Part shown: piece after piece, positions 50,783 to 59,686 of the stretch
How positions within the stretch are numbered: position 1 is the first letter of the stretch
How the letters are laid out: every line of letters begins with the position of its first letter
DNA from: an uncultured Ferrovibrio sp.
Lineage (GTDB): Bacteria; Pseudomonadota; Alphaproteobacteria; Ferrovibrionales; Ferrovibrionaceae
Assembly (NCBI RefSeq): GCF_937960835.1
Contig: NZ_CALGPC010000010.1
Span: 124,001-188,000 of the forward strand
Direction: 5' to 3'
DNA: 64,000 nucleotides
The notes under the pieces: generated by a model
The model's input: only the letters and a program-made list of their open reading frames with translations
Database searches by the model: none
What the model was told of the DNA's origin: nothing
Position numbers and translations under genes: made by a program

Positions 50783-52083
50783 GGACGCCCGACCGAGTGA
50801 TAGACATAGCCGGCCTGACGCATCTCGGCCGGCTTGTAGATGTTGCGCAGATCGACCATCAGCGGCTGCTTGAGCAGCGTCTTCAGGCGCTGCAGGTCGA
50901 GCGCGCGGAACTGGTTCCATTCAGTGATGATGACCAGGAGGTCAGCGCCCTGCGCGGCTTCGTAGGAATCATCGCACCAGGTGATGTCCTTCAGCAGCTT
51001 CTGCGCCTCGTGCATGCCCTCCGGGTCATAGGCTCTGATCTTCGCGCCGGCCGCCTGCAAGGCCGGAATGATGTCCAGACTGGGGCTGTCGCGCATGTCG
51101 TCGGTGCCCGGCTTGAAGGTCACGCCCAGCACCGCGATGGTCTTGCCCTGCACCGAACCGCCGGCGGCGGCGATGATCTTCTCGGCCATGCGGCGCTTGC
51201 GCTTGTCGTTCACGGCGGAAACCGTCTCGACGATGGTTAGCGGCGAGCCGTATTTGCGGCCGGTGGCGACCAGTGCCTGGGTGTCCTTCGGGAAGCAGGA
51301 ACCGCCATAGCCCGGACCGGCATGCAGGAACTTGCTGCCGATACGGCCATCGAGGCCGATGCCGCGGGCGACGTCCTGGACGTTGACGTTCACCTTCTCG
51401 CAGAGATCGGCAATCTCGTTGATGAAGGTGATCTTGGTCGCCAGGAAGGCATTGGCGGCATACTTGATCAGCTCTGCCGTTTCCAGCGCGGTGAACAGGA
51501 TCGGCGTCTCATTCAGATAAAGCGGCCGGTAGAGATTGCGCAGGATTTCGCGGGCGCGGTCGCTTTCCGCGCCGCAGACGACGCGGTCAGGCCGCATGAA
51601 ATCCTCGATGGCCGCGCCCTCGCGCAGGAATTCCGGATTGGATGCCACTTCGAAATCCGCATCGGGGCGGGTTTCGCGGATGATACGCTCGACCTCGCGG
51701 CCGGTGCCAACCGGCACGGTCGACTTCGTCACCACCAGCGTATAGCCGTCCATCGCCTCGGCGATTTCCTTGGCCGCCGCGTAGACGTAAGTCAGGTCAG
51801 CCTCGCCGTCGCCACGACGCGATGGCGTGCCGACCGCGATGAACACGGCATCGGCACTGCGCACCGCCGATTTGATGTCCTGCGTGAACGTCAGCCGCCC
51901 GGCTTTGACGTTGCGCGCGACCAGATCGTCAAGGCCGGGCTCGAAGATCGGCATCTTGCCCTGCTGCAGCGCATTGATGCGATCCGGGTTCTTGTCGACG
52001 CAGATGATCGTGTGACCGAATTCCGAGAAGCAGGTTCCGGACACCAGACCAACATATCCGGTGCCAATCATTGCCACGCGCAT
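50767..52083 (-). CDS. ugd: UDP-glucose 6-dehydrogenase
   Basis: A 438-residue dehydrogenase. NAD motif VAMIGTGYVGLVSGTCFSE is at the N-terminus. The catalytic cysteine is C263 in AGPGYGGSCFPKDTQAL, and the lysine K207 region (ELIKYAANAFLATKITF) is conserved. It oxidises UDP-glucose twice to UDP-glucuronate, a precursor of capsule, exopolysaccharide and lipid A modifications. It lies 29 bases after galU, which supplies its substrate, so the two form an operon. The C-terminus reads SVGRPPVIS and falls in a tandem repeat. Confidence 0.97.
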   Translation of the reverse strand: MRVAMIGTGYVGLVSGTCFSEFGHTIICVDKNPDRINALQQGKMPIFEPGLDDLVARNVKAGRLTFTQDIKSAVRSADAVFIAVGTPSRRGDGEADLTYVYAAAKEIAEAMDGYTLVVTKSTVPVGTGREVERIIRETRPDADFEVASNPEFLREGAAIEDFMRPDRVVCGAESDRAREILRNLYRPLYLNETPILFTALETAELIKYAANAFLATKITFINEIADLCEKVNVNVQDVARGIGLDGRIGSKFLHAGPGYGGSCFPKDTQALVATGRKYGSPLTIVETVSAVNDKRKRRMAEKIIAAAGGSVQGKTIAVLGVTFKPGTDDMRDSPSLDIIPALQAAGAKIRAYDPEGMHEAQKLLKDITWCDDSYEAAQGADLLVIITEWNQFRALDLQRLKTLLKQPLMVDLRNIYKPAEMRQAGYVYHSVGRPPVIS

Positions 52084-52112
52084 GCTCTACTCCTGGGAAT
52101 CAGTCTGGAGGA

Positions 52113-52991
52113 TCAAAGTTGTTTATGGACTTCACGGACGATGGCCGCGACGTCTTTCTGCATGTCTTCGCGGGCGAGCGCGAAAGCGATGTTGGCGTGC
52201 AGGAAGCCGACCTTGTCGCCGCAATCGTAGCGTTCGCCCTTGAAGCGCAGACCGTGGAACGGCACTTCGCCGATCATCCGGGCCATGGCGTCCGTAAGCT
52301 GAATTTCTCCGCCGGCACCGCGCTGGACGTAATCCAGGTGGCGGAACACGCTCGGCTGCAGGATGTAGCGGCCAATCACCGCGGTAGTGCTCGGAGCCTC
52401 TTCGGGCTTGGGCTTCTCGACGAGGCCCTTGACCTCGACCAACTGGGCATTGTCCTTACCCGGGCTGATGATGCCATAGCGCTTGGTATGCTCGCGCGGC
52501 ACGTCCATGGCAGCGATGATGTTGCCGCCGACCTTGTTATAGGCATCCACCATCTGGGCCAGGCAGGCACGTGGCGCCAGGATCAGGTCGTCCGCCAGCA
52601 GCACGGCGAAAGGCTCGTCGCCGACGAGCGGCTTGGCGCAGCGCACGGCATGGCCGAGCCCCAGCGGCTCCATCTGGCGGGTATAGGAGACCTGCCCGGC
52701 CTTGGGCATCCAGCTGTTGATGGCGTCCAGCAGATCGCGCTTGTCGCGCTCACGCAGCACATCTTCCAGCTCGTAGGAGCGGTCGAAATGATCCTCGATG
52801 GCCTGCTTGCCACGGCCGGTGACGAAGATGAATTCTTCGATGCCAGCCGCTCGCGCCTCTTCAACGGCGTATTGGATCAGCGGCTTGTCCACCACCGGCA
52901 GCATTTCCTTTGGCATGGCCTTGGTGGCGGGCAGAAAACGGGTGCCCAGGCCGCCCACGGGAAACACGGCTTTGCGGATCGGTCGATTCAT
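52113..52991 (-). CDS. galU: UTP-glucose-1-phosphate uridylyltransferase
   Basis: A 292-residue nucleotidyltransferase with the N-terminal signature FPVGGLGTRFLPATKAMPKE (about residues 10-29) and VVDKPLIQYAVEEA. LADDLIL lies near 128-134, and EKPKPEEAPS near 191-200. It makes UDP-glucose from UTP and glucose 1-phosphate. The ATG at 52991 lies behind GGAG. Together with ugd it forms a two-step route to UDP-glucuronate; no glycosyltransferase genes are adjacent. Confidence 0.97.
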   Translation of the reverse strand: MNRPIRKAVFPVGGLGTRFLPATKAMPKEMLPVVDKPLIQYAVEEARAAGIEEFIFVTGRGKQAIEDHFDRSYELEDVLRERDKRDLLDAINSWMPKAGQVSYTRQMEPLGLGHAVRCAKPLVGDEPFAVLLADDLILAPRACLAQMVDAYNKVGGNIIAAMDVPREHTKRYGIISPGKDNAQLVEVKGLVEKPKPEEAPSTTAVIGRYILQPSVFRHLDYVQRGAGGEIQLTDAMARMIGEVPFHGLRFKGERYDCGDKVGFLHANIAFALAREDMQKDVAAIVREVHKQL

Positions 52992-53046
52992 ACTCCGGAC
53001 TTTCTTTTTGTTGATTCACTTTGGATTCGGACCGCAGCTTGGCGCG

Positions 53047-53075
53047 GTTGTACGCCGCCCCAGAACGCTGCGCAA
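53047..53075 (-). promoter_or_regulatory. Candidate galU-ugd promoter within an inverted repeat
   Basis: On the minus strand TTGCGC (53070-53075) and TACAAC (53047-53052) are 17 bases apart. GCGGTTG (53044-53050) and CAACCGC (53073-53079) are exact inverted copies lying over the two promoter elements, so they could be an operator. Confidence 0.4.
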
Positions 53076-53227
53076 CCGCCCATGTTGTGACCGTTTAAGT
53101 CCTTCATGGTTCGGTAATGGGGCGAAATTTGGGCCCTGATCCCCCCTTTTTTCAAGGCCGCCTCCGCCGCTGCTTTTCCGGCCGGTCCACCCGCCCTATC
53201 ATGCCGGGCAAATTCAAGGAGATCATC

Positions 53228-54034
53228 GTGTCTGCCGCGCCACAGCTAGACCAGGAGGCTGCACCCGTCCTCCGTGACCAGCCGGAGACGGGGATAGTCC
53301 GCCTCACGCTCAACCGCCCGAAAGCCTATAACAGCCTGTCGTCCGGCCTGATGGCCGCCCTGCAGGCCGAGCTGGATACCATCAAGGCCGATCGCAGCAT
53401 CAAGGCCGTCATCATCGCCGGCAACGGCCCCGGCTTCTGCGCCGGTCATGACCTGAAGGAGATCCGGGCCAATCCCGGCCGCCAGAACTACGAAGCCCTG
53501 TTCCGGCAATGCTCGATGCTGATGCAGTCGATCGTTGCCCTGCCCCAGCCGGTGATCGCCCGCGTCCATGGCATTGCCACCGCCGCCGGCTGCCAGCTCG
53601 TTGCAAGCTGCGATCTGGCCGTCGCTGCGGAGACCGCCCGCTTTGCGACGCCCGGCGTCAATATCGGCCTGTTCTGCTCGACGCCGATGGTGGCGCTGTC
53701 GCGCAATGTCTCGCGCAAGCACGCCATGGAGATGCTGCTGACCGGCGAGATGATCCCGGCTCATCGTGCCGAGGCCATGGGGCTGGTGAACCAGGTAGTG
53801 TCCGAAGCCGAACTCGATGAAGCCGCCCTGGCCTTTGCCCGTCTGATCGCGGCGAAATCGCCCCTGACGGTCAAGATCGGCAAGGAAGCCTTCTACCGCC
53901 AGCTTGAGATGCCTCTGGCGCAGGCCTACGACTACGCCAGCCGCGTCATGACCGAAAATCTTCTCGCCCGCGATGCCGAAGAAGGCATCGACGCCTTCCT
54001 GCAAAAACGCCCGCCGACCTGGCAGGGCTGCTGA
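53228..54034 (+). CDS. Enoyl-CoA hydratase/isomerase family protein
   Basis: A 268-residue crotonase-fold protein. The oxyanion-hole elements are GNGPGFCAGHDLKEI (about residues 66-80) and IATAAGCQLVASCDLAVAAE (about 115-134). Only some catalytic glutamates are recognisable: the second acid lies in the TPGVNIGLFCSTP region, which lacks the usual Glu of hydratases. It may therefore be a hydratase variant or another crotonase activity. A GTG at 53228 with AAGGAG 6 bases upstream is chosen over longer frames. It is followed after 3 bases by the CoA-binding protein. Confidence 0.85.
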   Translation: MSAAPQLDQEAAPVLRDQPETGIVRLTLNRPKAYNSLSSGLMAALQAELDTIKADRSIKAVIIAGNGPGFCAGHDLKEIRANPGRQNYEALFRQCSMLMQSIVALPQPVIARVHGIATAAGCQLVASCDLAVAAETARFATPGVNIGLFCSTPMVALSRNVSRKHAMEMLLTGEMIPAHRAEAMGLVNQVVSEAELDEAALAFARLIAAKSPLTVKIGKEAFYRQLEMPLAQAYDYASRVMTENLLARDAEEGIDAFLQKRPPTWQGC

Positions 54035-54037
54035 GTG

Positions 54038-54550
54038 ATGCCGATGACGACCGCAACCTTGGAAAAGATCGACCACGAAAACTACAGCGACGATTACATC
54101 CGTAGCATCCTGCGCAAGGTGAACGTCATCGCCATGGTGGGCGCCAGCGCCAACTGGAACCGACCCTCCTACTTCGCGATGAAATACCTTCAGCAGAAGG
54201 GCTATCGCGTCATCCCGGTGAATCCGAAGGAAGCGGGCAAGGAAATCCTCGGCGAGAGGGCCTATGCCGCGCTGACCGACATTCCGGTCAAGGTCGACAT
54301 GGTGGACTGCTTCCGCGCCTCCGAAGCCATTCCGCCGATCGCCGAGGATGCCATCAAGATCGGCGCCAAGGTTCTGTGGATGCAGCTTGGCGTGCGCAAC
54401 GACGAAGCCGCCAGGAAGGCCGAAGCCGCCGGCTTGCAGGTGGTGATGAACCGCTGCCCTAAGATCGAATATGGCCGCCTCAGCCAGGAAATCGGCTGGA
54501 TGGGTGTGAACACCCGCGTTATTAACTCCAAAAGACAGCGCAGGATCTGA
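54038..54550 (+). CDS. CoA-binding (Rossmann-fold) protein
   Basis: A 170-residue CoA-binding domain protein of the YccU type. The nucleotide-binding start is VIAMVGASANWNRPSYFAMK, then YRVIPVNPKEAGKEILGERA. The family's C-terminal CPKIEYGRL is present, near residues 150-158. These single-domain proteins resemble the N-terminus of succinyl-CoA synthetase alpha, but their role is unknown. The ATG at 54038 or 54044 could be used. It lies 3 bases after the hydratase gene and 4 before metY, an arrangement frequent in alphaproteobacteria. Confidence 0.9.
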   Translation: MPMTTATLEKIDHENYSDDYIRSILRKVNVIAMVGASANWNRPSYFAMKYLQQKGYRVIPVNPKEAGKEILGERAYAALTDIPVKVDMVDCFRASEAIPPIAEDAIKIGAKVLWMQLGVRNDEAARKAEAAGLQVVMNRCPKIEYGRLSQEIGWMGVNTRVINSKRQRRI

Positions 54551-54554
54551 TCCC

Positions 54555-55883
54555 GTGGAACCGAAGAATAAAGCTGTCGCCGCTTCCAAGCGCGCGGCCG
54601 AAAATGCCTCACCATACGGCTTCGATACCTTGCAGGTGCATGCCGGCACCGCACCCGACCCGACCACCGGCGCACGCAGCACGCCGATCTACCAGACCAC
54701 GGCCTATGTGTTCGAGGATGCCGATCAGGCCGCCTCGCTGTTCAACCTGCAAAGCTTCGGCAACATCTATACCCGCCTGACCAACCCGACCACGGCGGTG
54801 CTGGAGCAGAAGGTCGCGGCCTTGGAAAATGCCCGCGCCGCCACAGCGGTGGCCAGCGGCCATGCCAGCCAGGCCGTCGCCTTCCACATGCTGATGAATC
54901 CGGGCGATCACATCGTCTCGTCCAGCAAGCTTTATGGCGGCTCGATCACCCAGCTCGGCGTCAGCTTCAAGCGCTTCGACTGGCACACCACCTTTGTCGA
55001 TCCCGACGACATCAAGGGCTTTGCCGACGCCATCACGCCGAAGACCAAGGCGATCTATGCCGAAAGCCTGTCCAATCCCGGCGGGGTGGTCTGCGACATC
55101 GAGGCCCTGGCCGAAATCGCACATAAGGCGGGCATTCCGCTGATCATCGACAATACCATGGCCTCGCCCTATCTCTGCCGCCCCATCGAATGGGGCGCCG
55201 ATATCGTGCTGCATTCAGCCACCAAATTCCTCGGCGGCCACGGCAATTCGATGGGCGGCGTGATCGTCGATTCCGGCAAGTTCGACTGGGGCCAGAACGA
55301 CAAGTTCCCGCATCTGTCGCAGCCCTCACCCGCCTATCATGGCCTTACCTTCTGGGAGACCTTCGGCGACATGGCCTTTGCGGTGGCCTGCCGCGCCATC
55401 TCGCTGCGCGATCTTGGCCCGGCGATCTCACCCTTCAACGCCTTCATGATCCTGACCGGCATGGAGACCTTGAGCCTGCGCATGCGCAAGCATTGCGACA
55501 ACGCGCTCGCCATCGCTGAATTCCTGTCCAAGCATCCGAAGGTGGCCTGGGTGTCCTATGCCGGCCTGAAGGGCGACCGCTATCATGCGCTGGCGCAGAA
55601 ATACCTGCCCAAGGGTGCTGGTTCAGTCTTCACCTTCGGCCTGAAGGGCGGCTACGAGGCCGGTCTGAAATTCGTCGACACAGTGGAAATCTTCTCGCAC
55701 CTGGCCAATGTCGGCGATACCCGCAGCCTGGTCATCCACCCGGCCTCCACCACCCACCGTCAGCTTACGCCCGAACAGCGAGAAGCCGCCGGTGCCGGCG
55801 ATAACGTGATCCGCCTGTCGATCGGCATCGAGGATGTCAATGACCTGATCAAGGATATCGACAAGGCCCTGAACGCGGCCTAA
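54555..55883 (+). CDS. metY: O-acetylhomoserine aminocarboxypropyltransferase
   Basis: A 442-residue Cys/Met-metabolism PLP enzyme. The PLP lysine is about K224 in LHSATKFLGGHGNSMGG. FDTLQVHAGTAPDPTTGARS (about residues 17-36) and NIYTRLTNPT are typical of the long MetY type. It makes homocysteine from O-acetylhomoserine and sulfide; cysteine synthesis is a possible side reaction. The hom gene for its pathway lies at 10958. A GTG start is likely, with AGGA 9 bases upstream. Its stop overlaps the end of the AraC gene by 4 bases. Confidence 0.93.
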   Translation: MEPKNKAVAASKRAAENASPYGFDTLQVHAGTAPDPTTGARSTPIYQTTAYVFEDADQAASLFNLQSFGNIYTRLTNPTTAVLEQKVAALENARAATAVASGHASQAVAFHMLMNPGDHIVSSSKLYGGSITQLGVSFKRFDWHTTFVDPDDIKGFADAITPKTKAIYAESLSNPGGVVCDIEALAEIAHKAGIPLIIDNTMASPYLCRPIEWGADIVLHSATKFLGGHGNSMGGVIVDSGKFDWGQNDKFPHLSQPSPAYHGLTFWETFGDMAFAVACRAISLRDLGPAISPFNAFMILTGMETLSLRMRKHCDNALAIAEFLSKHPKVAWVSYAGLKGDRYHALAQKYLPKGAGSVFTFGLKGGYEAGLKFVDTVEIFSHLANVGDTRSLVIHPASTTHRQLTPEQREAAGAGDNVIRLSIGIEDVNDLIKDIDKALNAA

Positions 55884-56773
55884 GCGCCGTTGCGCCGGCG
55901 GAACTCCGTCGGCGTAACACCGGTCTGCTTGGTGAAGAAGCGCGTGAAATAGGCCGGATCCTCGAAGCCGAGCGCATAGGCAATTTCCTTCACCGACATA
56001 GAGGTGAAGGTCAGGTCGCGCATTGCCTCCAGGATCACGCGCTGATTGATCGCGCCGAGGGCCGAGGTATTGAACGCAACCCGGCAGACCCGGTTGAGGT
56101 GAACCTCGGAAATCGCCAGCTGTTCGGCGTAATAGGCGACGGAGCGCTGCGTTCTGTAATCGCGGTCGAGCAGGCTGCGGAATTGCGCCGCATGCCGCGC
56201 CATGCGGCCGCCTAACCCCTCATCCTCCATCGCCGATGCCGCCACCATACGGCTAAGCGCGATCAGCACGATGGCGACATGGGACTGGATCATGCCATGC
56301 CGCCCGGGCGCGCTGCCGGCATATTCCTCGGCCACGGCCGCAATGCTGCGCGCAACCAAGGCAGCCGTCGGCGCCTGCAGTCTGACGGCCTGCGGCTGCG
56401 CCAGAATCCGGCGCGCTTCCGGACTGACGGAAAGGATTTGCGCCACCTGGTCGGCCAGCAGCGTCACCACATAGCCATCGGTATCGGGAGAGAAGCGGAA
56501 ACCATGCGTCACCCCCGGCGTAACGGTAACGAGGGCGGGTGCTTTCATTGCCACCACCCGCTCGCCCATTGTGCATTCCGCCCGCCCGCGGGTGATGTTC
56601 AAAATCTGAAAGAAATTCTGATGCCGGTGCAGGCCGATTTCCCAGTTGAACAGGGCGCTGCGGGCCGGAATGGACTCACAATGCAGCCAATCGGCCTGGA
56701 AACGGTCTTGCGCCGCCTCGCCATAGAGCGCGTAGGTCGGCACGGCCTGGGGTCCAGCGGCAACGGACGGCAT
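55880..56773 (-). CDS. AraC-family regulator, probably of pobA
   Basis: A 297-residue regulator with an N-terminal cupin-like effector domain and a C-terminal AraC helix-turn-helix pair (about residues 195-297). The last part has the family end GFEDPAYFTRFFTKQTGVTP followed by TEFRRR. Its start is 85 bases from pobA on the opposite strand. Divergent AraC-type PobR proteins activate pobA in response to 4-hydroxybenzoate in Pseudomonas and Azotobacter, so the same role is inferred here. The shared gap is short enough for a single operator region. Confidence 0.88.
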   Translation of the reverse strand: MPSVAAGPQAVPTYALYGEAAQDRFQADWLHCESIPARSALFNWEIGLHRHQNFFQILNITRGRAECTMGERVVAMKAPALVTVTPGVTHGFRFSPDTDGYVVTLLADQVAQILSVSPEARRILAQPQAVRLQAPTAALVARSIAAVAEEYAGSAPGRHGMIQSHVAIVLIALSRMVAASAMEDEGLGGRMARHAAQFRSLLDRDYRTQRSVAYYAEQLAISEVHLNRVCRVAFNTSALGAINQRVILEAMRDLTFTSMSVKEIAYALGFEDPAYFTRFFTKQTGVTPTEFRRRNGA

Positions 56774-56858
56774 GTTTGGATTGTCCTATCTTTTGTCAGG
56801 CCTGTCCATCGCCCTCGTATCGGCCCGCTACTAGCTTCTTCCCCAGTGGGAGGAAACG

Positions 56859-58028
56859 ATGCGCACGCAGGTCGCCATCATCGGCGCAGGCCCTGCCGGG
56901 CTGCTGCTGGGGCAGCTTCTACTGAAGCATGGGATTTCCAACGTCATTCTTGAGCGGCAAAGCGCGGATTATGTGCTTGGTCGCATCCGGGCCGGCGTGG
57001 TCGAGAAAGGCACGGCTGACCTCTTGGATGAAGCCGGTGTCGGCACCCGGATGCACAAGGAAGGCCTGATCCATAACGGCATCGAGATCGCCTTCTCCGA
57101 CGCCCGCCACCGGATCGACTTCCACAACCTGATCGGCAAAAGCGTCATCATCTACGGCCAGACCGAAATCACCCGCGACCTGATGGCCGGCCGCGCGGCG
57201 GCTGGCGGTGAAACCGTCTATCAGGCCGAGGATGTCAGTCTGCATGAGATTGATAGCGACCGTCCAAAAGTACGCTACCGCAAGAACGGCGAGGAACATG
57301 AGGTCGAATGCGATTTCATCGCTGGCTGCGACGGCTTCCACGGCGTCAGCCGCCGCAGCATCCCGGAAAGCGTCCTGCAGACCTATGAGCGGGTCTATCC
57401 CTTCGGCTGGCTGGGCATCCTGGTCGACAAGCCGCCGGTATCAGAAGAGCTGATCTATGTGGGCCATGAGCGGGGCTTTGCGCTCTGCTCCATGCGCACG
57501 CCCACGCGCAGCCGCCTCTATATCCAATGCAGCCTAGAAGACCGCGTCGAGGACTGGCCGGATGAGCGCTTCTACGAGGAGCTAAAGCAGCGCCTGGATG
57601 CCGAGGCCGTCGCCCGCCTGCAAGAAGGGCCGTCCATCGAAAAGAGCATCGCGCCACTGCGCAGCTTCGTGGCCGAGCCGATGCGCTACGGCCGGCTTTT
57701 CCTGGCAGGCGATGCGGCGCATATCGTTCCGCCGACCGGCGCCAAGGGCCTCAATCTGGCCGCCAGCGATGTGCATTATCTCTGGCAAGCTTTGACGGAT
57801 TTCTACAAACGGAACTCCCAAGCCGGCATCGATGCCTATTCCGCCCGTGCGCTCCGCCGCGTGTGGAAGGCCGAACGCTTCTCCTGGTGGATGACGTCGA
57901 TGCTGCACCACTTTCCAGACAACAGCGGCTTCGATCGGCGCCTGCAGCGCACCGAGCTGGAATACCTGATCTCCTCGCGGGCTGCGATGACGGCGCTGGC
58001 CGAGAATTACGTCGGCCTGCCCTACTGA
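56859..58028 (+). CDS. pobA: 4-hydroxybenzoate 3-monooxygenase
   Basis: A 389-residue flavoprotein hydroxylase. FAD motif VAIIGAGPAGLLLG (about residues 5-18), the GCDGFHGVSR motif (about 159-168) and GDAAHIVPPTGAKGLNLAAS (about 286-305) are intact. ILERQSADYVLGRIRAGVVE matches the PobA substrate-contact region. It converts 4-hydroxybenzoate to protocatechuate with NADPH (or NADH) and oxygen. GGGAGGAA precedes the ATG. Protocatechuate ring-cleavage genes are not in the window. Confidence 0.95.
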   Translation: MRTQVAIIGAGPAGLLLGQLLLKHGISNVILERQSADYVLGRIRAGVVEKGTADLLDEAGVGTRMHKEGLIHNGIEIAFSDARHRIDFHNLIGKSVIIYGQTEITRDLMAGRAAAGGETVYQAEDVSLHEIDSDRPKVRYRKNGEEHEVECDFIAGCDGFHGVSRRSIPESVLQTYERVYPFGWLGILVDKPPVSEELIYVGHERGFALCSMRTPTRSRLYIQCSLEDRVEDWPDERFYEELKQRLDAEAVARLQEGPSIEKSIAPLRSFVAEPMRYGRLFLAGDAAHIVPPTGAKGLNLAASDVHYLWQALTDFYKRNSQAGIDAYSARALRRVWKAERFSWWMTSMLHHFPDNSGFDRRLQRTELEYLISSRAAMTALAENYVGLPY

Positions 58029-58038
58029 CTATTCCTGA

Positions 58039-59247
58039 TTATTCCGCAGCCTGCGGCGCAGCTTCGACCGGCGCCGTCTTGCCGTCACGCGGCAGCATCA
58101 TGGCGAAGGTTCCGGCAAGTGCTGCGCAGATGGCCAACATGATGAACAGCACGTCCAGGGTGCCGGTCAGCTTGTAGATCACGGGAATCACGGCGACGCC
58201 CAGCGAGGACACGCCGAGCGTCAGCACGAACTTGGCGCCGAAGGCCCGGCCGCGCCATTGCGGCGGGGTGTACTTCGCCAGCAGCGAATTCTCAGCCGGC
58301 TGGCCCACCACGTTGATGCTGACCATCAGCGCAGCCACCGGGATGAGCGCCGGGTGGATCAGGATCATGCCCAGCAGAATGACCGGGATCTGCAGCCATT
58401 GCGCGGCGATATAAACGCTGCGCAGGGAGAAGCGGTCGGCCAGCTCGCCGCCCACGATCTGCGACAAAGCCGAGCAGGTATAAACCAGCGTCACCATGCC
58501 GCCGATGCCGAGCATGCTGTCGTTGAAGAAGCCCGACAGCCGCGCATCGAACACCTTCGGCAAGGCAAAGGCCGTCGCCTGATAGATCAGGCCGGTGCAG
58601 AGCATGGTGGCCGACATGACCCAGAAGACGCGCCAGATATCGCTTTTGCCCGCCTGCGGCTGCGGCACCAGATCCTCGCCACGGTCCAGCAGCAAGCCGG
58701 CCTGGCGCGCCCAGATGAAGGCAATGCCGATCAGCAGGCAGATCGCGCCGGGCACGATGAAAGCCGCGCGCCAGCCATAGAGGTCAGCCAGCAGACCTGC
58801 GACCAGGGCCGCTCCAGCCGTACCGGCCGAGCCGAAAACACCGTTGATGCCAAGCGCGCGTCCGCGGTTCACGGCATTGCGCACCAGCCAGGGAATCCCC
58901 ACCGGGTGATAGATCGCCGCGAACAGGCCGATGCCGGACAGCGCCAGACAGATGGTAAGCGGTCTATCGGCCAGACCGGTGGCGATGGAGCAGGCCCCCA
59001 CGCCAAGGAAGAACAGCGCCATCATGCCAGAGGCGCTCCACTTGTCGCCGAGCCAGCCGGCCGGCAGGGCCGCCGCGCCGAACAGGATGCTCATCGGGAT
59101 CGAGAGCGCGAACAGGTCCGCGTAAGACATGCCCCATTCGCGCTCCAGCACCAGCACGACCGTTGCGTAGAGCAGCGTGAACAGGTGCGAAAACGAGTGG
59201 GCAATGCTGGAAAAGGCCTGGGTCAGCAGACCGGTATAGCGGGCCAT
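58039..59247 (-). CDS. MFS transporter, fosmidomycin-resistance (Fsr)-like
   Basis: A 402-residue carrier with twelve helices. The opening SIAHSFSHLFTLLYATVVLV and LPAGWLGDKWSASGMM around residues 55-70 match the Fsr-type branch. FAAIYHPVGIPWLVRN near 110-125 is a strong signature of that branch. The substrate is unknown; resistance to fosmidomycin is only a family label. GGAG precedes the ATG at 59247. It converges on pobA with 10 bases between the stops; no functional link to hydroxybenzoate uptake is shown. Confidence 0.87.
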   Translation of the reverse strand: MARYTGLLTQAFSSIAHSFSHLFTLLYATVVLVLEREWGMSYADLFALSIPMSILFGAAALPAGWLGDKWSASGMMALFFLGVGACSIATGLADRPLTICLALSGIGLFAAIYHPVGIPWLVRNAVNRGRALGINGVFGSAGTAGAALVAGLLADLYGWRAAFIVPGAICLLIGIAFIWARQAGLLLDRGEDLVPQPQAGKSDIWRVFWVMSATMLCTGLIYQATAFALPKVFDARLSGFFNDSMLGIGGMVTLVYTCSALSQIVGGELADRFSLRSVYIAAQWLQIPVILLGMILIHPALIPVAALMVSINVVGQPAENSLLAKYTPPQWRGRAFGAKFVLTLGVSSLGVAVIPVIYKLTGTLDVLFIMLAICAALAGTFAMMLPRDGKTAPVEAAPQAAE

Positions 59248-59346
59248 GGACGACTCTCCTCCGGGTACGGAAAAATTAGCAGGCTTTCGCCCGCCCCGCC
59301 AATCCCGGAATTGCATGGCGACAATCCTGTTGGAGACAATGCTCGC

Positions 59347-59679
59347 TCAGCGCGACTTGGCACTCGTCTCGGCCAGCAGCCAGTTGACGTAGTCGGGATT
59401 GCCGCCCTCCCCGACCGGCAGAGGCAGTACGCAGGGCACGGCGTAGGAATGAGCCTGCTTCACAGCCTCAGTCACTTGCGGCACGAGATCGCGGCGGGTC
59501 TTGAGGATCAGCACAGCTTCCTCGCCCTTCTCCAGCTTTCCCTGCCACCAGTAGACCGAGCGCATGCCGGGAATGATATTCGCGCAGGCCGCCAGCCGCT
59601 GGCCGACCACGGCTTCGGCGATCTTCTCCGCTTCCGCGACGCTGGCGGCCGTGCAATAGAGAAGAACGATCTCACTCAT
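59347..59679 (-). CDS. cutA: Divalent-cation tolerance protein CutA
   Basis: A 110-residue CutA1 protein starting MSEIVLLYCTAASVAEAEKI. It has the typical LAACANIIPGMRSVYWWQGK (about residues 31-50) and the late Y-x-VPC-x-LPLPVGEGNPDY-like block (about 79-97). CutA trimers bind metal ions and are structurally like PII proteins. It starts 7 bases after ctaA, so the two are probably co-transcribed. Confidence 0.95.
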   Translation of the reverse strand: MSEIVLLYCTAASVAEAEKIAEAVVGQRLAACANIIPGMRSVYWWQGKLEKGEEAVLILKTRRDLVPQVTEAVKQAHSYAVPCVLPLPVGEGGNPDYVNWLLAETSAKSR

Positions 59680-59686
59680 CTGTGGC

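Noticed and set aside
58039..59247. 4-hydroxybenzoate uptake carrier (PcaK/PobP)
   Set aside because: Proximity to pobA is the only hint; the sequence signatures fit the Fsr-like branch and the gene is on the opposite strand.
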